Shown: positions 25,105 to 32,876 of the stretch, in pieces
Layout of the letters: each line of letters starts with the position of its first letter
Numbering within the stretch: position 1 is the stretch's first letter
NCBI RefSeq assembly: GCF_015234275.1
Contig: NZ_JADGII010000020.1
DNA length: 34,427 bases
Origin: Prosthecochloris ethylica
GTDB taxonomy: Bacteria; Bacteroidota; Chlorobiia; Chlorobiales; Chlorobiaceae
Reading direction: 5' to 3' (one strand)
Notes under the pieces: model-generated
The model's input: the letters and a program-made list of their open reading frames with translations, nothing else
Databases searched by the model: none
Told to the model about the DNA's origin: nothing
Made by a program: the position numbers and the translations under genes

Positions 25105-27426
25105 ATGAGATGTTTTTTTGTGGGGAGATCGATAGCTGTGGCGCTTCTGATCTCCATGTTTTCCTTTTCGTTTACAGCTGGTGCCCTGGCGGAAAACCGG
25201 TCGATTTCCGGGATCGTATCCGGGGCGTCTGATGGAGAGCCGCTTGTCGGTGCTTCGGTGCAGGTGAAGGGCACAGGTATCGGTACCGTCACGGATGTGC
25301 AGGGTGAATACCGGCTGGACATCCCGGAGGATGCCGATGCTGTAACATTCAGTTATATCGGCTACGAGCCCAGAACGGTTGCTCCCGGTACGGGAAGCAT
25401 CCTGAACGTGAGCCTGAACGGGCACAGCTATTCGACAGGTGAGATTGTGGTGTATTCCACTCGTTCCATGGCGAAACTGAAGAATATTCCCCGAAAGGTG
25501 GAGATTGTCAGTGAAAAAGATATCGAGGCGCTTGACCCTGTCAATGCGACCGACCTGCTGAAAAAAACTTCGGGGGTCGATATTATCGAGTATCCCGGCG
25601 TTCTCTCGGGAGTTTCGATCCGGGGCTTTTCACCGGAGTTTTCAGGGATCGATCAGAATGTCACCTATCTGATCGACGGCCGGCCGGCGGGGGCGACCAA
25701 TCTTGCAACGATCGACATGAACAATATCGAGCGTGTCGAAGTGATCAAGGGACCGTCCTCTGCGCTCTATGGTTCTCAGGGTATGGGAGGCAGCATCAAT
25801 TTCATTACCCGGAAATCAGCCGGAGAGTTTTCCGGAAAGGCTTCTCTCGGCTACAGCAGTTTCAGTACTCTTGATGGTTCGGTACGTGTTGGCGGTTCGC
25901 TGTCAGAGCGTTTCGACGTCGATCTCGGGATCAGGAGCTATAATCAGAACGAGGATTATACGGTAGGTTCCAATACCCTGATTTCCGATCCTGATCCGGA
26001 AGTGCTCGAACAGGATATCGATACGATGGAAAACTCAACCTATGCCACGCAATCAGGTAATCTGCGTATCGGCTACCAGCTCAATGATGAGGTACGGATC
26101 GATGCCCGGGGAGAGATCTACCAGGCTCACAGCGTCAAAAGCCCGGGGTCGATCTGGGGCGTCTACGGTCACAGCGAAAAAGATATCGACCGCCAGACTC
26201 TGGACGTTACGATGACGGCGGACTGGGGGACTCATTCCCTGCGTTTCGTTCCGCACTGGTCACAGGAAACATCCGTGCGTTACAAGAAAGATGACGAAGG
26301 GCTCAATTACCGTTCGTCACTCAGTGAAACCGAGTGGCTGGGATTTCAGCTTCAGGACCGGATACGTTTTGGCCGACAGACGTTTACCGGTGGGGTTGAT
26401 TATACGGTGATCGACGTGTTTTCAAGAAGTTTTGCGGATTCAGAGACTGAAAAAGCGCCCTCTCGCCCAAATCAGCAGCAGTCATCCCTGGGACTGTTCG
26501 GTGAGATCGGGATTTCGCTGTTTGATGAGAACGTCATTGCCAATATCGGCGGGCGTTATGATGTCACGTCGTACCAGTTGAAGGAAACTCCGTTTTTTAC
26601 CACTGTCGAGACGGAGTCCGAAGACTATGACAATTTCAATCCCAGCGTCAGTGCCCAATACCGGTTTTTGCCGCAGTGCAAAATTCACGCAAGTATCGGA
26701 AGGGCTTTCGTTGCGCCTAATCCTTATGAAAAAGCGGGATTTTATGTTGATGACGATGGTATGGAAACCCGGGGAAATCCCGACCTCGAGCCGGAAACAA
26801 GCGTGACCTGGGATACCGGGCTGACCTATGAAGACGATAATGGCGGATTCCGCACAGATGTCACGTACTTCAGTACCGACTGGGACAACTTTATCCAGAG
26901 AACGACTGCCGTCGATGAGTATGGAGAGGATTACAAGACATTCGAGAATCTCAATGCTGCAGAGATGAACGGCATCGAGCTCGAGTGTTCCTATGATTTC
27001 GGTGCTGCGGACGATTACCGGTATTCGTTACGCCTGTTTACAAATTTCACACACCTGTTCAGAGCAAAATCCATCAATGACGATGGTTCGGAGGAAGACA
27101 TGCTCTATGTCAGACGCAACAGGGGGAGTATGGGGTTGGAGTATGATGATTTCAGGTTCTTTTCTGCCCTGACGGCAAGGTATATCGGTGAGCGTTTCGA
27201 GCAGAACTGGATCGGGCGCTATGACGAGGCACGACCGACCTTGAAGGACCCTGTCATTGAAATTCCTGCAAGCCTTATTTTCGATATGTCGATGGGTTTC
27301 AGAATCGATGAACAGAACGAGGTAACCCTGACAGCGAAAAACATTCTTGACGAGAACTACACCGAAAAAGACGGCTACAATATGCCGGGAAGATCCCTTG
27401 GTGTCCGGTATTCGGTAGAATTTTAG
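25105..27426 (+). CDS. TonB-dependent receptor with carboxypeptidase-like N-terminal domain
   Basis: The 773-aa outer-membrane receptor has a signal peptide (about 1-28, ending AGALAEN). It is followed by a CarboxypepD_reg-like beta-sandwich of about 80 residues (ISGIVSGASDGEPLVGASVQVKGT), as in many Bacteroidota/Chlorobiota receptors. A TonB box (EIVVYST), a plug (VSIRGF, YLIDGRPAG, VEVIKGPSSALYGSQGMGGSINFITR) and a barrel ending in RYSVEF come next. The start at 25105 is chosen because the signal sequence begins there. The 87 upstream in-frame residues look non-coding. Control by riboswitch 2 and the BtuF-like remnant downstream point to a corrinoid or related metal-tetrapyrrole ligand, which sequence alone cannot prove. 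Confidence 0.87.
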   Translation: MRCFFVGRSIAVALLISMFSFSFTAGALAENRSISGIVSGASDGEPLVGASVQVKGTGIGTVTDVQGEYRLDIPEDADAVTFSYIGYEPRTVAPGTGSILNVSLNGHSYSTGEIVVYSTRSMAKLKNIPRKVEIVSEKDIEALDPVNATDLLKKTSGVDIIEYPGVLSGVSIRGFSPEFSGIDQNVTYLIDGRPAGATNLATIDMNNIERVEVIKGPSSALYGSQGMGGSINFITRKSAGEFSGKASLGYSSFSTLDGSVRVGGSLSERFDVDLGIRSYNQNEDYTVGSNTLISDPDPEVLEQDIDTMENSTYATQSGNLRIGYQLNDEVRIDARGEIYQAHSVKSPGSIWGVYGHSEKDIDRQTLDVTMTADWGTHSLRFVPHWSQETSVRYKKDDEGLNYRSSLSETEWLGFQLQDRIRFGRQTFTGGVDYTVIDVFSRSFADSETEKAPSRPNQQQSSLGLFGEIGISLFDENVIANIGGRYDVTSYQLKETPFFTTVETESEDYDNFNPSVSAQYRFLPQCKIHASIGRAFVAPNPYEKAGFYVDDDGMETRGNPDLEPETSVTWDTGLTYEDDNGGFRTDVTYFSTDWDNFIQRTTAVDEYGEDYKTFENLNAAEMNGIELECSYDFGAADDYRYSLRLFTNFTHLFRAKSINDDGSEEDMLYVRRNRGSMGLEYDDFRFFSALTARYIGERFEQNWIGRYDEARPTLKDPVIEIPASLIFDMSMGFRIDEQNEVTLTAKNILDENYTEKDGYNMPGRSLGVRYSVEF

Positions 27427-27430
27427 TGAT

Positions 27431-27654
27431 ATGATGGTTGTGTTCTTTCGCTTGTTTGTCAAGCGGGGACGGACAGTGCTGATACCAGCGCTGTCCATGG
27501 CCCTTCTGTTGACCGGTTGTTCGAAAACCGGCGCAACGCGTTCTGGGAAATCGGGATGAGTGAGCCTGACGTTATTCTTGCCGATCTTGTTCGCATTTTT
27601 CACCCCCAGCTGCTTTCTCGGCGGGAAATGATCTATTACCGGCGTCTCGAGTGA
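27431..27654 (+). pseudogene. Remnant of a BtuF/FecB-like substrate-binding lipoprotein
   Basis: Two short frames lie directly after the receptor. The first (27431-27559, 42 aa) is a lipoprotein signal with basic start, hydrophobic core and lipobox LLTGC, then a few residues and a stop. The second (27556-27654, 32 aa, another frame) reads EPDVILADLVRIFHPQLL...YYRRLE, which matches the usual C-terminal end of periplasmic iron/cobalamin-binding proteins (PD-I--DL--I-HP-L...YY). About 250-300 residues between the two ends are gone and the frame has shifted. This suggests a btuF-type gene that was deleted internally and is now dead. No BtuC or BtuD partner is in the window. Confidence 0.7.
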
Positions 27655-27705
27655 TGCTGTGGATTTCTGCAGGCAAGCCTGGGAGCGGGTTTTTGTCTTG
27701 CGCTC

Positions 27706-27734
27706 TTGCGAATCAACGGATTAAATTGTACAAT
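27706..27734 (+). promoter_or_regulatory. Promoter before riboswitch 3
   Basis: TTGCGA (27706-27711) and TACAAT (27729-27734) are separated by 17 bases, a good sigma-70-type promoter about 20 bases upstream of the riboswitch. The -10 hexamer is embedded in the perfect palindrome AATTGTACAATT (27724-27735). Confidence 0.6.
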
Positions 27735-27753
27735 TTCTAAACTGTTCTTTCCT

Positions 27754-27926
27754 TATTGGTGAAGCTGGATACCCTGTAACAGGGGTTTAATAGGGAATCA
27801 CGTGCAAATCGTGAGCTGACGCGCAACTGTAAAGCCGATTGAATGTTGTGCAGCGTTATGCCACTGTTTCGCCTCTTGCGGAACGGGAAGGTGCTGCAGA
27901 ACCGGCAAGCCAGGAGACCTGTCCTG
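27754..27926 (+). ncRNA. Cobalamin (B12) riboswitch 3 (metE leader)
   Basis: The element shows GGTG near 27758, GGGAATCACGTG at 27793, a GCGCAACTGTAA block ending near 27832, GCCACTG near 27860, GGGAAGG near 27885 and the B12 box variant AGCCAGGAGACCTGTCC at 27908-27924. A short hairpin (CAGGA 27911-27915 with TCCTG 27922-27926, extended by AAG/CTT across one bulge) overlaps the box and is followed by a T-rich run, so it could act as terminator. B12 should switch metE off, as is known for many bacteria. Confidence 0.93.
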
Positions 27927-28077
27927 CTTCTTTTTCTCTAACATTATGCTTTCGCGGACAAAAGCATCGATGAAAAAGCACGCCTGCCGGACGATGTCCC
28001 ACGGCCTGGCGGAAGCTATTCTATTGTCTTTTCCCACGCAAGCATACAGACAGGCTGGAAACCACTCCAGAATACGT

Positions 28078-30405
28078 ATGCTGACTCACACTCTCGGATA
28101 CCCGAGGCTCGGTGCCTTCAGAGAAATCAAAAAAGCCTGTGAGGGTTACTGGAAGGGGGCCCTCGACGAAAAAGCTCTCAGATCTGCATCCCTCGAAGAA
28201 AAACACCGACGCTGGCGCGCCCAGCAGGAAGCGGGCATGGAGCTCGTTGCCTGCAATGATTTTTCTCTGTATGATCATGTGCAGGATATGAGTTTCATGC
28301 TTGGTGTCATTCCTGAACGCTACAAGCCGCTTTGTCAGAACTTGTCGGACCTTGACCTGTATTTTGCCATGTGCAGGGGGTACCAGGGGGCCGGTTACGA
28401 TGTGACGGCAATGGAAATGACCAAGTGGTTCGATACCAATTATCATTATATCGTACCGGAGTTTACCCGGAATCAGGATTTCCATTACTATTCACGAAAA
28501 TGCGTTGAGGAATTTCTTGAAGCCGTGTCGTTCGGTGTGAAAAAACCGAAAGCGGTGCTTGTCGGGCCGATAAGCTATCTGTTGCTCGGAAAGGAGAAAA
28601 CCGACGATTTTCATCGTCTCGATCTCATCGATACCCTTCTGCCGGTCTACATGGCGGTACTTGAAGATCTCCACCATGCCGGGTGCACGTGGGTGCAGTT
28701 CGATGAGCCTTTTCTGGTGACGGATCTCGATGATCGAACCAGGAAGCTCTACGCAGAGGTGTATGGCGTCCTGCGGCAGCATTTCCCCGATGTTCATTTT
28801 CTGCTTGCGGCGTATTTCGACGGTTTTGGCGATAATCTTCAGACTGCCATGTCACTGCCGGTCGATACGCTGCACCTGGATGTCGTCAACGGCTTGTATG
28901 ATCTGCCGGCTGTTTTCCGTGACGTTCCTCGCGACATGAATATTTCGCTTGGTGTCGTCGATGGCAGGAATATCTGGATCAACGATGTCAATGAGTCGCT
29001 GGGCATACTGGGGCTGGCTGTCAAGGCGCTCGGGCACGACAGGGTGATGGTTTCGTCGTCCTGCTCTCTTCTGCATGTTCCGTATGACGTCCGGAACGAG
29101 CCTGATGGTGGTACGCTGCCGGATTTTCTGGGGCCCTGGCTGGCGTTTGCCCGTCAGAAACTCGACGAGATCCGCCTGCTTGCCGATCTCATGGAGGACG
29201 AGGTGTCAGCTGATGCATTTTACGGACTCGCAGAACACCTGAAACAGCTCGAAAAACGAAAACACTCGAAATTTCTCCGAAACAGTGATGTCCGTTCCGC
29301 CCTGGATGCATTGTCCGGTGAGCCGGTCGGGCGCAGGCAATCCATTGCCGAAAGGAGAGTGCTGCAGCAGGAATGGCTGCAGCTGCCGGTGCTTCCCACC
29401 ACCATGATTGGCTCTCTTCCGCAGACTGCCGAGCTGCGTTCTCTGCGAAAACGCTACCGTGACGGGAGTCTCTCTGCGGAGGATTACGGGTCGGGTGTAC
29501 GGGTATTGATTACCAATGCGGTTCGCTGGCAGGAATCCATCGGTCTCGATGTGCTCGTACACGGGGAGTTCGAACGTACGGATATGGTGGAGTTTTTCGG
29601 TGAACATCTTGACGGTGTTGCGTTTACCGGTAACGGGTGGGTGCAGAGCTATGGTACCCGAGCTGTCAAACCGCCGATTATCTATGGTGATGTCAGCAGA
29701 AAGGAGCCCATGACCGTGGAGCTTGCACGGTTCGCCCAGGGGCTGAGCGAGCGCCCGGTCAAGGGGATGCTGACGGGCCCCGGAACCATTCTGAAGTGGT
29801 CGTTTGTCAGGAACGACCAGCCGCTCAGCGACACGGCAATGCAGGTTGCCCTGGCGTTGCGGGAAGAGGTGATGGACCTCGAACTTGCCGGTATCGAGGT
29901 CATCCAGATCGATGAACCGGGGATTCGTGAAGGACTGCCTCTGAAGAAAGCTGATCGTGAAAGCTACCTGGAGTGGGCGGTTCGTGCTTTCCTTGTCTGT
30001 TCTGGCGGAGTAGGCCCGGCAACCCAGATTCATACCCATATGTGCTATGCCGATTATGCCGATATTCTCGATGCTCTGATCAGGATGGACGCTGATGTCC
30101 TGACGATCGAGACAGCCCGTTCCGATATGGAGGTGCTTTCCGGGTTCGCGGCTGCCGGGTACCCCGGTCAGCTGGGGCCGGGCATTTACGATATCCATTC
30201 ACCACGCATTCCCTCGGTCGGGGAATTGAACACTCAGCTCGAAAAGGTGCTTTCGCATTTCGCTCCCCGGCAGATCTGGGTCAACCCCGATTGCGGTTTG
30301 AAAACAAGAGAGTGGGACGAAGTGGTGCCGGCTGTCGAGAACATGGTGACTGCAGCCCGAAAGGCTCGGCACCAGGTCAGGAAGAGGGCTCTTGAAGAGG
30401 GGTAG
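28078..30405 (+). CDS. metE: Cobalamin-independent methionine synthase
   Basis: The 775-aa enzyme transfers a methyl group from 5-methyltetrahydropteroyl-polyglutamate to homocysteine without B12. It has the duplicated MetE barrels. The N-terminal half starts TLGYPRLGAFREIKKACEGYW, and the C-terminal catalytic half has TTMIGSLPQT, VHGEFERTDMVEFFGE and the zinc site THMCYADY (His654, Cys656) with Cys739 in NPDCGLKTR. Length is close to the usual 755-770. The ATG at 28078 is the family start, and in-frame codons back to 27946 belong to the riboswitch leader. The Shine-Dalgarno is weak. Riboswitch 3 upstream implies use only when B12 is scarce. Confidence 0.96.
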   Translation: MLTHTLGYPRLGAFREIKKACEGYWKGALDEKALRSASLEEKHRRWRAQQEAGMELVACNDFSLYDHVQDMSFMLGVIPERYKPLCQNLSDLDLYFAMCRGYQGAGYDVTAMEMTKWFDTNYHYIVPEFTRNQDFHYYSRKCVEEFLEAVSFGVKKPKAVLVGPISYLLLGKEKTDDFHRLDLIDTLLPVYMAVLEDLHHAGCTWVQFDEPFLVTDLDDRTRKLYAEVYGVLRQHFPDVHFLLAAYFDGFGDNLQTAMSLPVDTLHLDVVNGLYDLPAVFRDVPRDMNISLGVVDGRNIWINDVNESLGILGLAVKALGHDRVMVSSSCSLLHVPYDVRNEPDGGTLPDFLGPWLAFARQKLDEIRLLADLMEDEVSADAFYGLAEHLKQLEKRKHSKFLRNSDVRSALDALSGEPVGRRQSIAERRVLQQEWLQLPVLPTTMIGSLPQTAELRSLRKRYRDGSLSAEDYGSGVRVLITNAVRWQESIGLDVLVHGEFERTDMVEFFGEHLDGVAFTGNGWVQSYGTRAVKPPIIYGDVSRKEPMTVELARFAQGLSERPVKGMLTGPGTILKWSFVRNDQPLSDTAMQVALALREEVMDLELAGIEVIQIDEPGIREGLPLKKADRESYLEWAVRAFLVCSGGVGPATQIHTHMCYADYADILDALIRMDADVLTIETARSDMEVLSGFAAAGYPGQLGPGIYDIHSPRIPSVGELNTQLEKVLSHFAPRQIWVNPDCGLKTREWDEVVPAVENMVTAARKARHQVRKRALEEG

Positions 30406-30414
30406 TCCGCTTTT

Positions 30415-30442
30415 TTGTTTTCGATAAAAATTGTAGTACAAT
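30415..30442 (+). promoter_or_regulatory. Promoter before riboswitch 4
   Basis: TTGTTT (30415-30420) and TACAAT (30437-30442) have a 16-base spacer and stand about 20 bases before the riboswitch, right after the metE stop. The -10 lies in AATTGTA-G-TACAATT (30429-30443), almost the same palindrome as in the riboswitch 3 promoter. Confidence 0.5.
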
Positions 30443-30464
30443 TAGGCTCGATTGTTCTTTCTCT

Positions 30465-30680
30465 GGTAGCTGGTGCCGGTTTAAAAGCCGGAGAATAGGG
30501 AAGTACGTGAAATTCGTACACTGTGCCCGCAACTGTATTGACGGATATCTTCAGGTTCTGCATCATGGCCTCATGATGCAGAACCTGAAGCGGCCGACAG
30601 GTCACTGCGCATGTTTCCACCCCGGAACGCGCGGGAAGGCCCCGGCAGATGTAACCGTTCAAAGTCAGGAGACCTGCCAG
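30465..30680 (+). ncRNA. Cobalamin (B12) riboswitch 4 with enlarged peripheral hairpin
   Basis: The class I blocks are GGTGCC at 30472, a GGGAAGTACGTG block at 30498, CCCGCAACTGT ending near 30537, GTCACTG near 30601, GGGAAGG near 30633 and the B12 box AGTCAGGAGACCTGCC ending at 30678. The segment between the CAACTGT and CACTG blocks, which is variable in this class, contains a perfect 19-bp hairpin (30549-30567 with 30572-30590, four-base loop). It precedes the btuB-like gene by about 190 bases. A 9-bp inverted repeat near the start codon may be part of its expression platform. Confidence 0.93.
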
Positions 30681-30823
30681 CTGCCACAAAGCGCAACACG
30701 ACTACGGGTTATAGTCAGGCAAAGCAGTTCATGTTCGTTCCCTGGGGAAACACGGCGATCAGCTTTTTTTCAGAGGATGGGATGAACCCCTTCACTGCAT
30801 TTGCTTTCTGTCCATAACACCAG

Positions 30824-30860
30824 TCATGTTTAACCTGATTGATTAACGAACTAAACATGA
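30824..30860 (+). promoter_or_regulatory. Inverted repeat just before the btuB-like start
   Basis: TCATGTTTA (30824-30832) pairs with TAAACATGA (30852-30860), and the repeat ends seven bases before the ATG at 30868. A hairpin here would cover the ribosome entry region, so it may be the translational switch of riboswitch 4. Confidence 0.4.
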
Positions 30861-30867
30861 TTGTATC

Positions 30868-32802
30868 ATGAAGAAAAAACGTTTTCTGGTATTTCTCGCG
30901 GCAGGCCTGCTTGCTTCGGGCGTGGTGAAGGCTGAGGATGTTGCCGACAGCACCGAAGTGAAAAACTATTTCGGCAACGAAGTTGTGGTAACAGCCACCA
31001 AAACACTGAATTCGGTCAGTGACGCCGGCGGAAGCTCGGTTACCGTGATCACCGAAGAGGAAATTGAACGGTCAGGCCAGCAGACGGTCGAAGAGGTCAT
31101 CAAGGGGGCGACTGGTATCAATGTTGTATCAAACGGAGGCATAGGGGCAAATTCAAGTGTCTTTATTCGGGGCGCCGATTCCAAGTATACTCTTTTGCTC
31201 GTAGATGGGGTTCCCATGAATGATCCTACCGGGATCGGGCGGGCCGCTAACTTTTCGCATCTCACAGTCGATAATATCGAACGGATTGAGATTGTACGTG
31301 GTCCTGTGAGCACACTGTACGGTAATGCTGCAGCAGGCGCTATCAATGTCATTACGAAAAAAGGAACTGGGAGTCCTGAGGTACACATGGGCGCAGAAGG
31401 GGGTTCTTATGGAACCTGGAAAGTCTATGGGGGAGCGCGTGGGGCAGAGAATGGATTTGATTATTCAATGAACGTTTCGCGGCTCGAAACCGATGGTTTT
31501 TCCAGTGCAAATGCTGATAATGATGGTATCCCTCACGCAGGAAATACCTCTGAAGATGACGGTTATGAGAACACGACCGGAAGTGTGAGTCTTGGTTACC
31601 AGTTTAATGAAAATGTAAGGCTGGAAGGTGCTGTCAGATATACAGACTCTTCGGTTGAGACTGATGACTGGTTATGGGCATATGCTGGTGATCGCGCCGA
31701 TGCAGATCCCGCAGGATTGAAAGAAAACCATACTGATACTGAACAATTAAGTGGCAGAATTGCTTTACAGGCGAATTTTCAGCCCGTTCTTTCCACTGTT
31801 TACTACAATTTTTCTGATCATAGACGGGAACGGTACAATAATGAAGGGGATTTTACCGGTTTCTCTGATGGGGAACTCTATGAAGTCGGCATACAGCAAG
31901 ATGTATCTGTTTCAGAGCATAATGTCTTTTCGGCTGGCCTGAGTTACAGCTTTGAAACATATCAGGATGATGCCCTTTCAGCTGATGCTGGAATGCTCAG
32001 TTTTTTTGCGCAGGATCAGTGGGAAATTAATGGACTCAAACTTGTTGGTGTGATCCGCTATGATGATCATGACACTTTTGGTGATAGAACGACATGGCGC
32101 GTTGCCCCTTCGTACAAGGTTGATGAAACAACTTTGAAAGCGAGTTATGGAACCGGCTTCCGTGTTCCAGGACTTTATGAGCTCTATGGCCCATCTGTTT
32201 TTTATGGGGGTATAGAGTACCCTGTGGGTAACCCTGATCTTGAGCCTGAAACAAGTAAAGGATGGGATATTGGCATTGAGCAGAAGATCGCAGATCGGAT
32301 TCGTTCCGGTGTGACATATTTCAGGACGGATTTCGAAGATCAGATTATTTATGGTAATGGTTACGAGCAGGCTGATGGAACCACAGAGATTCAGGGTGTC
32401 GAGACTTTCATCGAGTGGGCTGCATCGGATGAGGTTTTTCTTGCAGCGGACTACACATGGACGGAGACTGAAGATCCTGATGGGAATGAGCTTGAGCGCA
32501 GGCCAAGGCACAAATTTGGCCTGACCGGTTCCTGGGATGTCACGGACAAAGCGCGTCTTGCGGCAAACATGCAGTGGGTTGGAGACCGTAAGGCCAGTTC
32601 CAGATCAAAGGACAAGGACGGAAACCCTGTCGGGGAGCTTGACAGCTATGTTCTTGTGAACCTTACCGGTTCGTACCAGGTTACGGAAAACATCGAGCTT
32701 TACGGCCGTGTCGACAATCTGCTCGACGAGTTCTATGAAGAGGCATGGAGCTATGCCACACCAGGGCTTTCTGCATACGGTGGTATCAGGTTGACCTATT
32801 GA
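30868..32802 (+). CDS. btuB: BtuB-like TonB-dependent cobalamin receptor
   Basis: The 644-aa receptor has a clear signal peptide (residues 1-22, VVKAE), a TonB box EVVVTAT and a plug with VTVITEEEIERSGQQTVEEVIKGATGINV, SVFIRGADSKYTLLLVDGVPMND and VERIEIVRGPVSTLYG-type motif plus GAINVITKKG. The 22-strand barrel ends with LDEFYEEAWSYATPG...GGIRLTY, the typical BtuB C-terminus. Together with riboswitch 4 this makes vitamin B12 or a related corrinoid the likely ligand. The middle of the gene (about 31400-32500) is visibly poorer in G+C than the ends and than neighbouring genes, suggesting recombination in the surface-loop region. No Shine-Dalgarno is seen. A terminator follows. Confidence 0.9.
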   Translation: MKKKRFLVFLAAGLLASGVVKAEDVADSTEVKNYFGNEVVVTATKTLNSVSDAGGSSVTVITEEEIERSGQQTVEEVIKGATGINVVSNGGIGANSSVFIRGADSKYTLLLVDGVPMNDPTGIGRAANFSHLTVDNIERIEIVRGPVSTLYGNAAAGAINVITKKGTGSPEVHMGAEGGSYGTWKVYGGARGAENGFDYSMNVSRLETDGFSSANADNDGIPHAGNTSEDDGYENTTGSVSLGYQFNENVRLEGAVRYTDSSVETDDWLWAYAGDRADADPAGLKENHTDTEQLSGRIALQANFQPVLSTVYYNFSDHRRERYNNEGDFTGFSDGELYEVGIQQDVSVSEHNVFSAGLSYSFETYQDDALSADAGMLSFFAQDQWEINGLKLVGVIRYDDHDTFGDRTTWRVAPSYKVDETTLKASYGTGFRVPGLYELYGPSVFYGGIEYPVGNPDLEPETSKGWDIGIEQKIADRIRSGVTYFRTDFEDQIIYGNGYEQADGTTEIQGVETFIEWAASDEVFLAADYTWTETEDPDGNELERRPRHKFGLTGSWDVTDKARLAANMQWVGDRKASSRSKDKDGNPVGELDSYVLVNLTGSYQVTENIELYGRVDNLLDEFYEEAWSYATPGLSAYGGIRLTY

Positions 32803-32811
32803 CTTCCCGGT

Positions 32812-32857
32812 CACAGGCTCTGAGCTTCCGGAGCCTGTGGCTTCCTCTCTTTTTTTA
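32812..32857 (+). terminator. Rho-independent terminator after the btuB-like gene
   Basis: A 9-bp perfect stem (CACAGGCTC 32812-32820 with GAGCCTGTG 32831-32839, ten-base loop) is followed by a C/T stretch and a T run to about 32856. It lies between btuB and cobQ, so cobQ expression would need read-through or its own promoter. Confidence 0.75.
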
Positions 32858-32876
32858 CAACCAGCAGTGACCCCAG

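Noticed and set aside
27946..28077. Extended MetE start
   Set aside because: The additional 44 residues are unrelated to MetE and lie in the riboswitch expression platform. The family start TLGYPRLGA follows the Met at 28078.
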